Shown here: positions 1-10,053 of the stretch, piece after piece
Layout: each line of letters starts with the position of its first letter
Numbering within the stretch: the stretch's first letter is position 1
Origin: Pararhodobacter sp.
GTDB lineage: Bacteria; Pseudomonadota; Alphaproteobacteria; Rhodobacterales; Rhodobacteraceae
DNA length: 64,000 nt
Assembly (NCBI RefSeq): GCF_034676545.1
Contig: NZ_JAUCBZ010000015.1
Span: 1,271,001 to 1,335,000, forward strand
Reading direction: 5' to 3'
Translations under genes and position numbers: made by a program
Notes under the pieces: generated by a model
What the model was told of the DNA's origin: nothing
Seen by the model: only the letters and a program-made list of their open reading frames with translations
The model's database searches: none

Positions 1-383
1 GCCACGGCGACATCCCCGACATTGGTCTCGAAGGTCAGATCCTGCGCCTCGCCCGCGCCGCTGGCGGTGAAATCCACTGCCACAAACGGCGCATCCTCGA
101 CCACGATACCGACCTTTTCGACCGGCGTGACCAGAAAATATTTCCCGTCCTCCAGCTTCAGGATCGTCGAGAACAGCCGCACCAGCGGCGCACGGCCAAT
201 CGGCGTGCCCAGATAAAACCACGTCCCGTCGCGGGCGATGCGAATATCCAGATCGCCACAGAACGGCGGATTCCACAGGTGGATCGGCGGCAATCCGCCC
301 TTTTTCGCCGCTTTTGCCGCCGAAGCGGCCAGGGAATCGGCGTTTGGCGGCGGGGTGGGGGTCACATTGTCTTGTGGGGCCAT
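1..383 (-). CDS. DUF1285 domain protein, C-terminus beyond window edge
   Basis: Reading from an ATG at 381-383 on the minus strand gives about 127 residues before the frame runs off the left edge. The visible part has a disordered Pro/Ala-rich start, then IHLWNPPFCGDLDIRI and a GTWFYLGTPIGR segment, which match the N-terminal half of DUF1285 proteins (small cytoplasmic proteins of unknown function). It is divergent from the MoxR operon with about 100 bases between the two starts, so the promoters probably share that gap. The family match is from memory of the conserved motifs. No function can be given. Confidence 0.8.
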   Translation of the reverse strand, partial: MAPQDNVTPTPPPNADSLAASAAKAAKKGGLPPIHLWNPPFCGDLDIRIARDGTWFYLGTPIGRAPLVRLFSTILKLEDGKYFLVTPVEKVGIVVEDAPFVAVDFTASGAGEAQDLTFETNVGDVAV

Positions 384-486
384 GGAAATACTCCAAACTG
401 CTCTGGGCGAAGGGGTCCATGCTGACATATAACCGGGCCAGAGACAAAATCACGCCCATGCGCATCCACGACCGGAGAAACCGCCG

Positions 487-1502
<1,016 letters not shown>

Positions 1503-1506
<4 letters not shown>

Positions 1507-2387
1507 CAGACACAGCCCCCGCCCTTCGCCACTCTGCCGAGGCGCTCTCGGGGGCCTTGCCGCCGCTGCTGGTGGCGGCGGAACATCTGGCGAATTCCGC
1601 GCTGCCCGGGGCGCATGGTCGGCGTCGGATCGGGCCGGGCGCGGAATTCTGGCAATTTCGCCCCTCGCATGCCTCGGATGCGGCAACCCGGATCGACTGG
1701 CGCAGATCCGCGCGCGGCGATGATCTGTTCGTGCGCGAAACCGAATGGCAAGCCGCCCGCGCGGTGACCCTCTGGGTCGATACCGGGGCGGCGATGGCGT
1801 TTTCGGGCGATCCCGCGCGCGAGACGAAATCCGCCCGCGCGCGGTTGCTGGCGCTGGCGCTGGGTCTTGTGCTGTTGCGTGGCGGCGAGCGTGTCGGGCT
1901 GGCCGAGGCCGATTTGCCCCCGCGTCTGGGCCGCGCGCAGGCCGAGTTGCTGACGATGGCGCTCGCCACCGAGGCCGCCACCACCACCGAGCACGGCGCG
2001 GTTGATCTGCACGCCGCCCCGACCGGCGGGCATGTGGTGCTGTTCTCGGATTTTCTGGGTGACCTGAGCGCGATCGAAACGGCGCTCGATCAGGCCGCAA
2101 ATCGCGCGATGCGCGGCATTCTGGTGCAAATTCTCGACCCGGTCGAAGAGGACTTTCCCTTTGACGGGCGCACCCGGTTTGAAAGCATGTCCGGCCATCT
2201 GAGCTATGAAACCCTGCGCGCCAGCGACCTGCGCACCGACTACGCCGCCCGCCTTGCCGCGCGCAAGGATCATCTTGCCGGCCTCGCGCGGCAATCGGGC
2301 TGGCACGCGACGACGCTGCACACCGACCGTCCGGCCTCCGAGGGGCTGTTGTGGCTCTATCACGCGCTGGGCGAGGGGGGGCGCTGA
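1503..2387 (+). CDS. DUF58 domain protein
   Basis: A 294-residue protein starting at a GTG that overlaps the moxR stop. The DUF58 core is visible as IDWRRSAR (64-71) and FVRETEW (76-82), followed by a von Willebrand-like fold (TLWVDTGAAMAF, then HVVLFSDFLGDL). DUF58 proteins are the usual partner of MoxR ATPases in operons linked to envelope integrity or metal-dependent complex assembly. No membrane segment is evident, so it is probably cytoplasmic. Its stop overlaps the next start by one base (TGATG), indicating coupling. The exact role is unknown. Confidence 0.9.
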
Positions 2388-5167
2388 TGCTGTCACTTGG
2401 TGCTCTGGGCTTTACCGCGCCCGCGATCCTCTATGCGCTGATTGCGCTGCCGATCCTGTGGTGGCTGCTGCGCGCCGTGCCACCCGCGCCGGTGCGGCGG
2501 CGGTTTCCCGGCATCGCGCTGCTGTTGGGCCTGCGCGACAAGGACCCCGAAAGCCAGCGCACGCCCTGGTGGCTACTGGTACTGCGCATCGGCGCGCTGA
2601 GTGCGCTGATTGTCGCGCTGGCCGGGCCGGTGTTGAACCCGGTGCAAAGCCTGCCGGGGCAGGGGCCGATGCTGGTGGTGATGGATGGCTCCTGGGCCAG
2701 CGCCCGCGACTGGCCGCGCCGCCTGGACCGCGCGACCCGCGCGCTGGAGGCCGCGCAGCGCGCCGGGCGTCCGGCGGCGGTGATCACCCTGACCGACCCG
2801 CCGGTCGCCGAGATCGAATTTCGCACCGCCGATGAATGGCTGGAACGGTTGCCCGGCCTCGCCCCGCGCGCCTGGTCGCCCGAACCCGGCCTGCCCGACT
2901 GGGTGCAGGTCTTGCCCGACGGCGTTGAAACCCTGTGGGTTTCCGATGGCCTGGCCCGCGATGGCCGTGCCGCTCTGCTGGCCGCCCTCACCGCGCATGG
3001 CCCGGTGCAGGTGTTTCAGCCCGAAACCCCGGTTCTGGCCCTCGCCCCCGCCAGTTTCGACGGCAATACGGTCACCGTGACCGCACGGCGCAGCGCTGGC
3101 CCGGCGCAAGACCTGACCCTGCTGGCGATTGGCCGCGACCCGTTGGGCATAGAGCGTGACCTCGCCCGCACGCCGCTGACCTTCGCCGCCGGGGCGTTGC
3201 ACGCCGAGGCCGCGCTGTCGCTGCCGCCCGAATTGCGCAACCGGGTGACGCGGTTCCAGATTCAGGGCGCGCGCGGTGCCGGGGCGGTCAGTTTGACCGA
3301 TGACAGCCTGCAACGCCGCAAGGTTGGCCTGTTGACCGTGCGCGACAACACCGAGGCCTTGGCGCTGCTCTCGCCGCTGCATTACATCCGCGAGGCCTTG
3401 GCCCCCAGCGCCGATCTGGTGGAATCCGCCAGCCTCGATGACCTCTTGCTGTCCGGCCCCGATGTGATCGTGCTCGCCGATCAACCCGGCATGACCGAGG
3501 CCGAAACCGCCGCGCTGACCGACTGGCTGGAACGGGGCGGTTTGCTGCTGCGCTTTGCCGGGCCGCGCCTTGCCGGGGCGGCGCTGAATTCCGCCACCGG
3601 CAGCATCACGATCCCGGCTGACGACCCGCTGTTGCCGGTGCAATTGCGCGCCGGTGGCCGCACGGTGGGCGGCGCGATGAGCTGGGGCGACCCGCGCAGC
3701 CTGGCACCCTTCCCCGACACCTCGCCCTTTGTCGGCTTGCCCGTTCCGCAAGACGTCGGCATCCGCGCGCAGGTTCTGGCGCAGCCCGGCCCCGATCTGT
3801 CCAGCCGCACGATTGCCGCGCTGGCCGATGGTACGCCCCTTGTGACCCGTGCGGCGCGCGGTGCGGGGCAGGTGGTGCTGTTCCACGTTACCGCCAATGC
3901 CGAATGGTCGAACCTGCCGCTGTCGGGTCTGTTCGTGGCGATGCTGGACCGTCTGGCGATCTCGACGCGCGGCACCTTGCCCGAGGCGGACGAGTTGGCC
4001 GGCACCACCTGGCAGCCCGAGGATATCCTCGATGCCTTTGGCCAGTTGCGCCGCGCCGATGATCGCGCGTCCGTCACCGGTGAGGCTCTGGCCCCGGTCA
4101 TCCGCGGCACCGCGCAACCCAGTGCCGACCTGCCGCCGGGGCTTTATGCGGGCGCCGAACTCAGGCTGGCGGTCAACGCGACCAGCGCGCAAACCCCGCT
4201 GACCCCGGCGCTCTGGCCCTTGGGAACCGCCGTGGAAACCGGGTTCGAGCAACCCGAACTGCCGCTGGCGGGCTATCTTCTGGCGCTGGCCGCCGCGCTG
4301 ATGATGATCGACGCGCTGGCCACCCTGGCGTTGGGCGGGCGGCTGTTGCGCGCGGCTTTGCTGCTGCTGGTGTTGGGCGCGCAGACCCCCGCCGACGCGC
4401 AAACCCTCAACCCCCGCATTCTCGAGGCCACGGAATCGGTGGTTCTGGCCAATGTCGCCTCGGGCGATGCGCAGCTTGACGCGGTGGCTCTGGCCGGGCT
4501 TCGCGGCCTGTCGCGGGCGCTGTTTTCACGCTCGTCCGTCGAACCCGCCGCGCCGATGACCATCGACATCGAAACCGACGAACTGGCGGTTTACCCCTTC
4601 CTCTACTGGCCGATCACCGACACCAGCCCGATCCCCAGCCCCGAGGCCTACGCCCGCATCAACCGCTATTTGCGTTCGGGCGGGATGATCCTGTTCGACA
4701 CCCGCGACGCCGAGGTTGCGCGCCTGACCGGCACCACAACACCCGCCGCGCGGCGTTTGCAGCGCATCGCCTCGGGCATGGATATTCCGCCCTTGGAACC
4801 CGTGCCGGTCGATCACGTCCTGACCCGCACCTTTTATCTGCTCAACGATTATCCCGGTCGCTATCAAGGCGGCACGCTGTGGGTCGAGGCCGCACCCGCG
4901 GATGCCCAACGCGCCGAGGGGATGCCGTTTCGCAACCTCAATGACGGGGTGACGCCGGTGGTGATCGGCTCGAATGATTGGGCCTCGGCCTGGGCGGTGG
5001 ATGATGCCGGCATGCCCTTGCTGCCCGTCGGGCGCGGCACGACCGGCGAGCGCCAGCGCGAAATGGCGCTGCGGTTTGGCGTCAACCTGATCATGCATGT
5101 GCTGTCGGGCAACTATAAATCCGATCAGGTGCATGTGCCTGCATTGCTCGAAAGGCTGGGCCAATGA
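2387..5167 (+). CDS. BatA-like N-terminal / DUF4159 membrane protein
   Basis: The start is taken as the ATG at 2387, overlapping the preceding stop by one base; an in-frame GTG at 2351 would add 12 residues. This gives 926 residues. Residues 1-85 form a BatA-type (aerotolerance regulator N-terminal) region with two membrane helices (about 10-28 and 61-80). A degenerate metal-site-like DGSWAS follows at 100. Two more helices lie near 625-672, and the C-terminal 250 residues are a DUF4159 domain beginning near LNPRILEA. DUF4159 is usually a separate protein or a fusion like this one in alphaproteobacterial MoxR clusters. Function unknown; probably an inner-membrane scaffold with a periplasmic part. 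Confidence 0.88.
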   Translation: MLSLGALGFTAPAILYALIALPILWWLLRAVPPAPVRRRFPGIALLLGLRDKDPESQRTPWWLLVLRIGALSALIVALAGPVLNPVQSLPGQGPMLVVMDGSWASARDWPRRLDRATRALEAAQRAGRPAAVITLTDPPVAEIEFRTADEWLERLPGLAPRAWSPEPGLPDWVQVLPDGVETLWVSDGLARDGRAALLAALTAHGPVQVFQPETPVLALAPASFDGNTVTVTARRSAGPAQDLTLLAIGRDPLGIERDLARTPLTFAAGALHAEAALSLPPELRNRVTRFQIQGARGAGAVSLTDDSLQRRKVGLLTVRDNTEALALLSPLHYIREALAPSADLVESASLDDLLLSGPDVIVLADQPGMTEAETAALTDWLERGGLLLRFAGPRLAGAALNSATGSITIPADDPLLPVQLRAGGRTVGGAMSWGDPRSLAPFPDTSPFVGLPVPQDVGIRAQVLAQPGPDLSSRTIAALADGTPLVTRAARGAGQVVLFHVTANAEWSNLPLSGLFVAMLDRLAISTRGTLPEADELAGTTWQPEDILDAFGQLRRADDRASVTGEALAPVIRGTAQPSADLPPGLYAGAELRLAVNATSAQTPLTPALWPLGTAVETGFEQPELPLAGYLLALAAALMMIDALATLALGGRLLRAALLLLVLGAQTPADAQTLNPRILEATESVVLANVASGDAQLDAVALAGLRGLSRALFSRSSVEPAAPMTIDIETDELAVYPFLYWPITDTSPIPSPEAYARINRYLRSGGMILFDTRDAEVARLTGTTTPAARRLQRIASGMDIPPLEPVPVDHVLTRTFYLLNDYPGRYQGGTLWVEAAPADAQRAEGMPFRNLNDGVTPVVIGSNDWASAWAVDDAGMPLLPVGRGTTGERQREMALRFGVNLIMHVLSGNYKSDQVHVPALLERLGQ

Positions 5168-7233
5168 TGGGCACGAGCGTGATCTTCGACCCGCTGCTGG
5201 CCTGGCCGGTTGTCGCCGCGCTGGCCGCGTTGGCGCTGGTCATCACGGCGCTGTCGCTGTGGCGGCGGCTGTCCGGCTGGGCGCTGCGGGGGCTGGGGCT
5301 GGGCGTGATCCTGGCCGCGCTGGCCAACCCGTCGCTGCAATCCGAGGATCGCGAAACCCTGCCCGATATCGTCCTTGTGCTGCGCGATGAAACCGGCTCG
5401 AACCGGCTGCGCGAGCGCACCGATCAAACCGAGGCCGCCGTTGCCCATCTGACCGCCGAACTCTTGCGCCTTGGCGTCGAAGAACGCGTGATCCCCGTGC
5501 GCGACGCCCCCGACAACGCCGGATCGCGCCTGAACGAGGCGCTGGAGGGCGCTCTCTCCGAGGTGCCGCGTGACCGGTTGGCGGGGGTGTTCGTGGTCTC
5601 GGATGGGCTGGCGCATGACCCGGTGACCGCCGACCTGCCCGCGCCCGCGCATCTGCTGCAAACCGGCGCGCCGGGTGATTGGGACCGCCGCCTGATCGTG
5701 CGCAACGCGCCCGCCTATGGCATTCTGGGCGAGACCATGCGGCTGGTGGTGCGCATCGAGGATGAGGGCGATGTGCCCGCCGCCCTGCGCGGCCGCTCGG
5801 TGCGCGTGGGCTTTGCCCTGAACGGCGAAGCGATGCAGCACGCGATGGCGCCGATCGGGCAGGATATGGGCCTCGATCTGACGCTCAATCACGGCGGCAT
5901 GAATGTGCTGCATTTCGTGCTCGACCCGGCCGAGGGCGAGTTGACCGACCGCAACAACGAGGCGGTCGTGCAGATTCACGGCATCCGCGACCGACTGCGC
6001 GTGCTGCTGGTGTCCGGCGAGCCGCACACCGGCCAGCGCACCTGGCGCAACCTGTTGAAATCAGATCCCGCCGTGGACCTCGTGCATTTCACCATCCTGC
6101 GCCCACCGGATCGTCAGGATGGGGTGCCGGTGACGGAATTGTCGCTGATCGCCTTCCCCACGCGCGAGTTGTTCATCGAGAAAATCGACGAATTCGACCT
6201 GATCATCTTCGACCGCTACCGGCGGCGCGGCATCCTGCCGAATTCGTATTTCGAGAATATCCGAAGATACGTCACCGAAGGCGGCGCGCTGCTGGTCGTC
6301 GGCGGCCCGGAACTGGCCAGCGCCGAGAGCATTTATTATTCGCCGCTGGGTCAGATCATGCCCGCCGAACCCACCGCGCGGGTGTTCGAGCAACCTTTTG
6401 TGCCGCATCTCTCAGCGATTGGGGCGCGCCATCCGGTGACGGCGGGGCTTGATGCCGATTGGCCGACAACCGACAGCGGCTTGCCCGGTTGGGGGCGCTG
6501 GCTGCGGCAGGTGGAACTGACGCCCACCTCGGGCGAAGTCACCATGCTGGGCATTGGCGAGCGCCCGCTGCTGGTGCAGGACCGGGTCGGCGACGGGCGC
6601 ATCGCGATGCTGGCCTCGGATCAGGCGTGGCTCTGGGATCGCGGCTTCGAGGGTGGCGGGCCGCAGGCCGAACTCTTGCGCCGTCTCGCGCATTGGATGA
6701 TGGCCGAGCCCGATCTCGAAGAGGAAGCCCTGGTCGCCGAGGCGCAGGGTCTGACGATGCACATCACCCGCCGTTCGCTGCGCGACGGGCCGCACAGCGT
6801 CACCATCACCCGCCCCGATGATACGCAAACCACCGTGGACCTGACCGAGTCCGCGCCGGGCCGCTTCACCGCCGACTGGCAGGGCGCAGAGCCGGGGCTG
6901 TATCGTTTGCTCTCGGACGATCTTGATGCGGTCAGCGTGCTGGGTGCCGCCAATCCGCGCGAATACGAGCGTGTCGTGGCCGATGCCGCACCGCTGCAAC
7001 CCTTGCTCGATGCCACGCGCGGCGGTGTTGCGGCGATTGCAAGCGGGTTGCCAGCCCTGCGCACGGTCAGCGCCGGGCGGCAGGCGTTCGGGCGCGGGTG
7101 GTTGGGCATCACCCCGCGCGGGGCCTATGTGACCACCGATGTGCGCCTGACGCCCTTCCTGCCCGCCTGGGCCTGGCTGCTGCTGGGCGGCGTCTTGTTC
7201 CTTGGCGCGTGGCTGCGCGAGGCGCGGCGCTAG
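5164..7233 (+). CDS. Large membrane protein of the MoxR/DUF4159 cluster
   Basis: A 689-residue protein whose start overlaps the DUF4159 stop by 4 bases (ATGA). It has two N-terminal membrane helices (about residues 13-30 and 38-55) and one C-terminal helix ending in a short basic tail. In between lies a von Willebrand-like segment (LRDETGSN, VVSDGL) and a glutamine-amidotransferase-like region (VTEGGALLVVGGPE). This is the usual last member of the four-gene MoxR operon in Rhodobacteraceae. The degenerate motifs suggest a structural rather than catalytic role. No experimental function is known to me. Confidence 0.82.
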   Translation: MMGTSVIFDPLLAWPVVAALAALALVITALSLWRRLSGWALRGLGLGVILAALANPSLQSEDRETLPDIVLVLRDETGSNRLRERTDQTEAAVAHLTAELLRLGVEERVIPVRDAPDNAGSRLNEALEGALSEVPRDRLAGVFVVSDGLAHDPVTADLPAPAHLLQTGAPGDWDRRLIVRNAPAYGILGETMRLVVRIEDEGDVPAALRGRSVRVGFALNGEAMQHAMAPIGQDMGLDLTLNHGGMNVLHFVLDPAEGELTDRNNEAVVQIHGIRDRLRVLLVSGEPHTGQRTWRNLLKSDPAVDLVHFTILRPPDRQDGVPVTELSLIAFPTRELFIEKIDEFDLIIFDRYRRRGILPNSYFENIRRYVTEGGALLVVGGPELASAESIYYSPLGQIMPAEPTARVFEQPFVPHLSAIGARHPVTAGLDADWPTTDSGLPGWGRWLRQVELTPTSGEVTMLGIGERPLLVQDRVGDGRIAMLASDQAWLWDRGFEGGGPQAELLRRLAHWMMAEPDLEEEALVAEAQGLTMHITRRSLRDGPHSVTITRPDDTQTTVDLTESAPGRFTADWQGAEPGLYRLLSDDLDAVSVLGAANPREYERVVADAAPLQPLLDATRGGVAAIASGLPALRTVSAGRQAFGRGWLGITPRGAYVTTDVRLTPFLPAWAWLLLGGVLFLGAWLREARR

Positions 7234-7234
7234 G

Positions 7235-7681
7235 ATGACACATTTGATCCCCACACCAATCGCAACAGCCCTCGCACGCCATCCAAGCCCCTTGCAGCCC
7301 CGATTCGCCGAGATCCGCGCGCTGATCTTCGAGGTCGCCGCGCAAACCGACGGCGTCGGGCCACTGACCGAGTGTCTGAAATGGGGCGAGCCCGCCTATC
7401 TCACCGACGCCAGCCGCAGCGGCAGCACCATTCGGCTGGGCGTCGTGAAATCAAGGCCCAACCGCTGCGCCGTGTTTTTCAACTGTCAAACCACCTTGAT
7501 CGAGACATTTCGCACGCAGTTTGCCGAGGTGTTCGACTTTGACAAGAACCGCGCCTTGATCCTGCGCGACGGCGACCTGCCGCGCGCGGCGCTGGCGCTG
7601 TGTCTTCAGGCCGCGCTGACCTATCATCGCACCAAGGCGTCAGGCGCTGGGCGGCGGCGGGTCCAGCAGGATATTGCGTGA
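7235..7681 (+). CDS. DUF1801 (YdhG-like) domain protein
   Basis: The start is placed at the ATG at 7235, one base after the previous stop; an upstream in-frame start would lie inside the previous gene. The 148-residue product carries the DUF1801 signature LKWGEPAY and a RCAVFFNCQT strand. These are small cytoplasmic alpha/beta proteins of uncertain role. Its last 42 bases overlap the 3' end of the convergent DUF599 gene. It may ride on the MoxR operon transcript. Confidence 0.82.
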   Translation: MTHLIPTPIATALARHPSPLQPRFAEIRALIFEVAAQTDGVGPLTECLKWGEPAYLTDASRSGSTIRLGVVKSRPNRCAVFFNCQTTLIETFRTQFAEVFDFDKNRALILRDGDLPRAALALCLQAALTYHRTKASGAGRRRVQQDIA

Positions 7682-8347
7682 GGCCGAGGCAAATTCGCGC
7701 CACCAGATCATGTAGCTGACCACCGCAACCGCGCCGATCAAGGACCACGGACCGATCAGCCAGACCAGACTGGCCAGCGCGAAATAGGTCGATCTCAGGC
7801 CCCGGTTGAAATTGAACGCGGCGCGGATGTTGACCTCGGCGGCTTGTGTGGCGCGCGGCAGGCACAAAGGGTCCGCGGGGTCATTGGGCACCGCCGACAT
7901 GATCACCGAGGCGTAACCGAACAGCCGATTCGACCACAGGAATTTCAGGAACGCATGAGTCAGGAACAACCCGGCCAGCATCAGCTTGATTTCGACGGCG
8001 CGCGGGTTGTGGCTGCCGAGCGTCAGGTCCTGGGCGACGCCGACCAGGCGCTCGGAATTGCCGATCAGCGCCAGCAACCCACCCAGCGCGATCATCGTGG
8101 CCGAGGCGAGAAAACTGGTGCTTTGCCGCAGGTTGCCGATGATCGTCGCGTCATAGATGCGCGGCGCGCGGGTGATGAACTGGCGCATCCACTCGCGGCG
8201 ATAGGCGGCCATGAGCACGGTGACGGATTGGCTCGCGGCACGGTCGGATTCGATGCGGCGGCCCAAAAGCGCCCAACACGCCGCCAAAAGCACCAGCGCC
8301 AGAAAATCCCACGGGGAAAACAGACCCAAGATATCGTCGGCACGCAT
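7640..8347 (-). CDS. DUF599 family membrane protein
   Basis: A 235-residue protein from the start MRADDILGLF (ATG at 8345-8347); a start at 8398 is also possible and neither has a strong ribosome site. It has four hydrophobic segments: DFLALVLLAACWALL, ASATMIALGGLLALI, LMLAGLFLTHAFL and LIGPWSLIGAVAVVSYMIWW. The motif NFNRGLRSTYFALASL is typical of DUF599. An inner-membrane protein of unknown function. Convergent with the DUF1801 gene. Confidence 0.85.
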   Translation of the reverse strand: MRADDILGLFSPWDFLALVLLAACWALLGRRIESDRAASQSVTVLMAAYRREWMRQFITRAPRIYDATIIGNLRQSTSFLASATMIALGGLLALIGNSERLVGVAQDLTLGSHNPRAVEIKLMLAGLFLTHAFLKFLWSNRLFGYASVIMSAVPNDPADPLCLPRATQAAEVNIRAAFNFNRGLRSTYFALASLVWLIGPWSLIGAVAVVSYMIWWREFASASRNILLDPPPPSA

Positions 8348-8451
8348 CGCACAACCCCACGCTGACGGCCGAACAGGGCCGATTCCTGCGGCCCTCATAG
8401 GGCATACCGGCGGCAGAGGCGAACAAACTGCGCAGCGTGCGGCATGAAAAC

Positions 8452-8489
8452 TGGACAGAGAGTACAAATTGGTTATATTTTCTTACCAA
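8452..8489 (+). promoter_or_regulatory. Promoter and palindromic operator candidate for glcDEF
   Basis: TGGACA (8452-8457), a 16-base spacer and TATATT (8474-8479) make a good sigma-70-type promoter (5/6 matches in each box). Overlapping the -10 is an inverted repeat TTGGT (8469-8473) with ACCAA (8485-8489), 11 bases apart. TTGGT/ACCAA half-sites are seen with GntR-family regulators of hydroxyacid genes, though the usual spacing is shorter. The position would suit repression. The ribosome site GGGAGG (8495-8500) precedes the glcD start. Confidence 0.6.
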
Positions 8490-8506
8490 AACCGGGAGGG
8501 TTCATC

Positions 8507-9940
8507 ATGGAAATGCCAGTGCCCAAGGCCACTGTGTTGGCGCGCAAGGCGCGCATCGTCGCATTGCTGCGCGAGGTCTTGCCCGCCGACGCGGTGATCG
8601 ACGATCCCATCGAGACCCGCGCCTATGAATGTGACGGCTTGACCGCCTATCGCTGTCCGCCTCTGGCCGCCGTGTTGCCCGCCACCACCGAACAGGTCGC
8701 TGCGGTGCTGAAGGTCTGCCATGCCGAGGGCGTGCCGGTGGTGCCGCGCGGTTCGGGGACGTCGCTCGCGGGCGGTGCGCTGCCGACCGCGGATAGCGTG
8801 ATTCTGGGCGTGGCGCGGCTGCGCGCGGTGCTGGAAACCGACTATGACAACCGCTTTATCCGCGTGCAGACCGGGCGCACCAACCTCAGCGTGACGGGCG
8901 CTGTGGAAGCAGAAGGGTTCTTTTACGCGCCCGACCCGTCGAGCCAGCTGGCCTGCGCGATTGCCGGCAATATCGCCATGAACTCGGGCGGCGCGCATTG
9001 CCTGAAATATGGCGTCACCACCAACAACCTGCTGGGCGTGGTCATGGTGCTGATGGATGGCACCGTGGTGGACATCGGCGGCGCGCATCTGGATGCGGGC
9101 GGGCTGGACCTGCTGGGCGTGATCTGCGGCTCGGAGGGGCAGTTGGGCGTGGTCACCGAGGCGACCCTGCGCATCCTGCCCAAGCCCGAGGGTGCGCGGC
9201 CGGTGCTGATCGGGTTTGACAGCAACGAGGTGGCGGGCGCCTGCGTGTCGGACATCATCAAGGCGGGCGTCCTGCCGGTGGCGATCGAATTCATGGACCG
9301 CCCCTGCATCCGCGCCACAGAGGCCTTTGCCAAGGCGGGCTACCCCGATTGCGAGGCGCTGCTGATCGTCGAGGTCGAGGGCGCGGATGCGGAAATCGAC
9401 GAACAACTGGCGCTGATCCGCGAGATCGCCCTGCGGCACAACCCGGTGGAATTCCGCGAAAGCCAATCCGCCGAGGAAAGCGCGAAAATCTGGCTGGGGC
9501 GCAAATCGGCCTTTGGCGCGATGGGGCAGATCAACGATTACATGTGTCTGGACGGCACGATCCCGGTGTCCTCGTTGCCTTTCGTGCTGCGCCGGATTGG
9601 CGAGATGTCCAAAGACTACGGGCTGGACGTGGCCAATGTGTTCCACGCCGGCGACGGCAACATGCACCCGCTGATCCTGTTCGACGCCAACAAGCCGGGC
9701 GATCTGGCGCTGTGCGAGGCGTTCGGCGCCGAGATCCTGAGGCTCTGCGTCGAGGTCGGCGGCTGCCTGACCGGCGAGCATGGCGTGGGCATCGAAAAGC
9801 GCGATCTGATGCATGTCCAATTCAACGGCGCCGATATGGACGCGCAGATGCGGGTCAAGGATGTGTTCGACCCGCGGTGGCTGCTGAACCCGGCCAAGGT
9901 GTTTCCGCTGGACGCCAGCGCCTCGCGGCGCGTGGCGTGA
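8507..9940 (+). CDS. glcD: Glycolate oxidase FAD subunit GlcD
   Basis: The start is the ATG at 8507, behind GGGAGG, giving 477 residues. An FAD-linked oxidase of the GlcD/D-lactate dehydrogenase type: the FAD-binding segment (VVPRGSGTSLAGGALP, near residues 80-95) is N-terminal, and the C-terminal oxidase domain includes NVFHAGDGNMHP and GCLTGEHGVGIEKRDL. It oxidises glycolate to glyoxylate together with GlcE and GlcF, encoded downstream, passing electrons towards the quinone pool. Length is close to the family norm (about 480-500). Confidence 0.95.
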   Translation: MEMPVPKATVLARKARIVALLREVLPADAVIDDPIETRAYECDGLTAYRCPPLAAVLPATTEQVAAVLKVCHAEGVPVVPRGSGTSLAGGALPTADSVILGVARLRAVLETDYDNRFIRVQTGRTNLSVTGAVEAEGFFYAPDPSSQLACAIAGNIAMNSGGAHCLKYGVTTNNLLGVVMVLMDGTVVDIGGAHLDAGGLDLLGVICGSEGQLGVVTEATLRILPKPEGARPVLIGFDSNEVAGACVSDIIKAGVLPVAIEFMDRPCIRATEAFAKAGYPDCEALLIVEVEGADAEIDEQLALIREIALRHNPVEFRESQSAEESAKIWLGRKSAFGAMGQINDYMCLDGTIPVSSLPFVLRRIGEMSKDYGLDVANVFHAGDGNMHPLILFDANKPGDLALCEAFGAEILRLCVEVGGCLTGEHGVGIEKRDLMHVQFNGADMDAQMRVKDVFDPRWLLNPAKVFPLDASASRRVA

Positions 9941-9942
9941 AC

Positions 9943-9965
9943 GCGGGGGGCTGCTCGCCCCCCGC
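9943..9965. terminator. Strong GC hairpin between glcD and glcE
   Basis: GCGGGGGG (9943-9950), a 7-base loop and CCCCCCGC (9958-9965) form a perfect 8-bp stem directly after the glcD stop. There is no U-run, so it is more likely an mRNA-stabilising or partial-termination structure than a strong terminator, and the operon continues. It sits at the edge of an intergenic repeat described separately. Confidence 0.45.
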
Positions 9966-10009
9966 ACCCCCTCGCCAAAGGGGCGCACGCGCCCCCTTGG
10001 AACCCCCGT

Positions 10010-10031
10010 GAGTATTTTCGGCAAGATGAAG
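10010..10031 (-). repeat. Intergenic repeat family B, copy 1
   Basis: On the minus strand this reads CATCTTGCCGAAAATACTC. Near-identical copies occur at 13368 and 15179. It follows GC-rich hairpin-forming sequence (GGGGCGCACGCGCCCC, 9980-9995). Similar hairpin plus AAATACTC / AGATGAAG elements are common between genes in Rhodobacteraceae. Confidence 0.6.
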
Positions 10032-10053
10032 CCCGAGAGGGTTGGAGGATTTG

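Noticed and set aside
9943..9965. Strong terminator ending transcription after glcD
   Set aside because: The stem is perfect but there is no T-run, and glcE/glcF must be co-expressed with glcD; kept only as a low-confidence structure.
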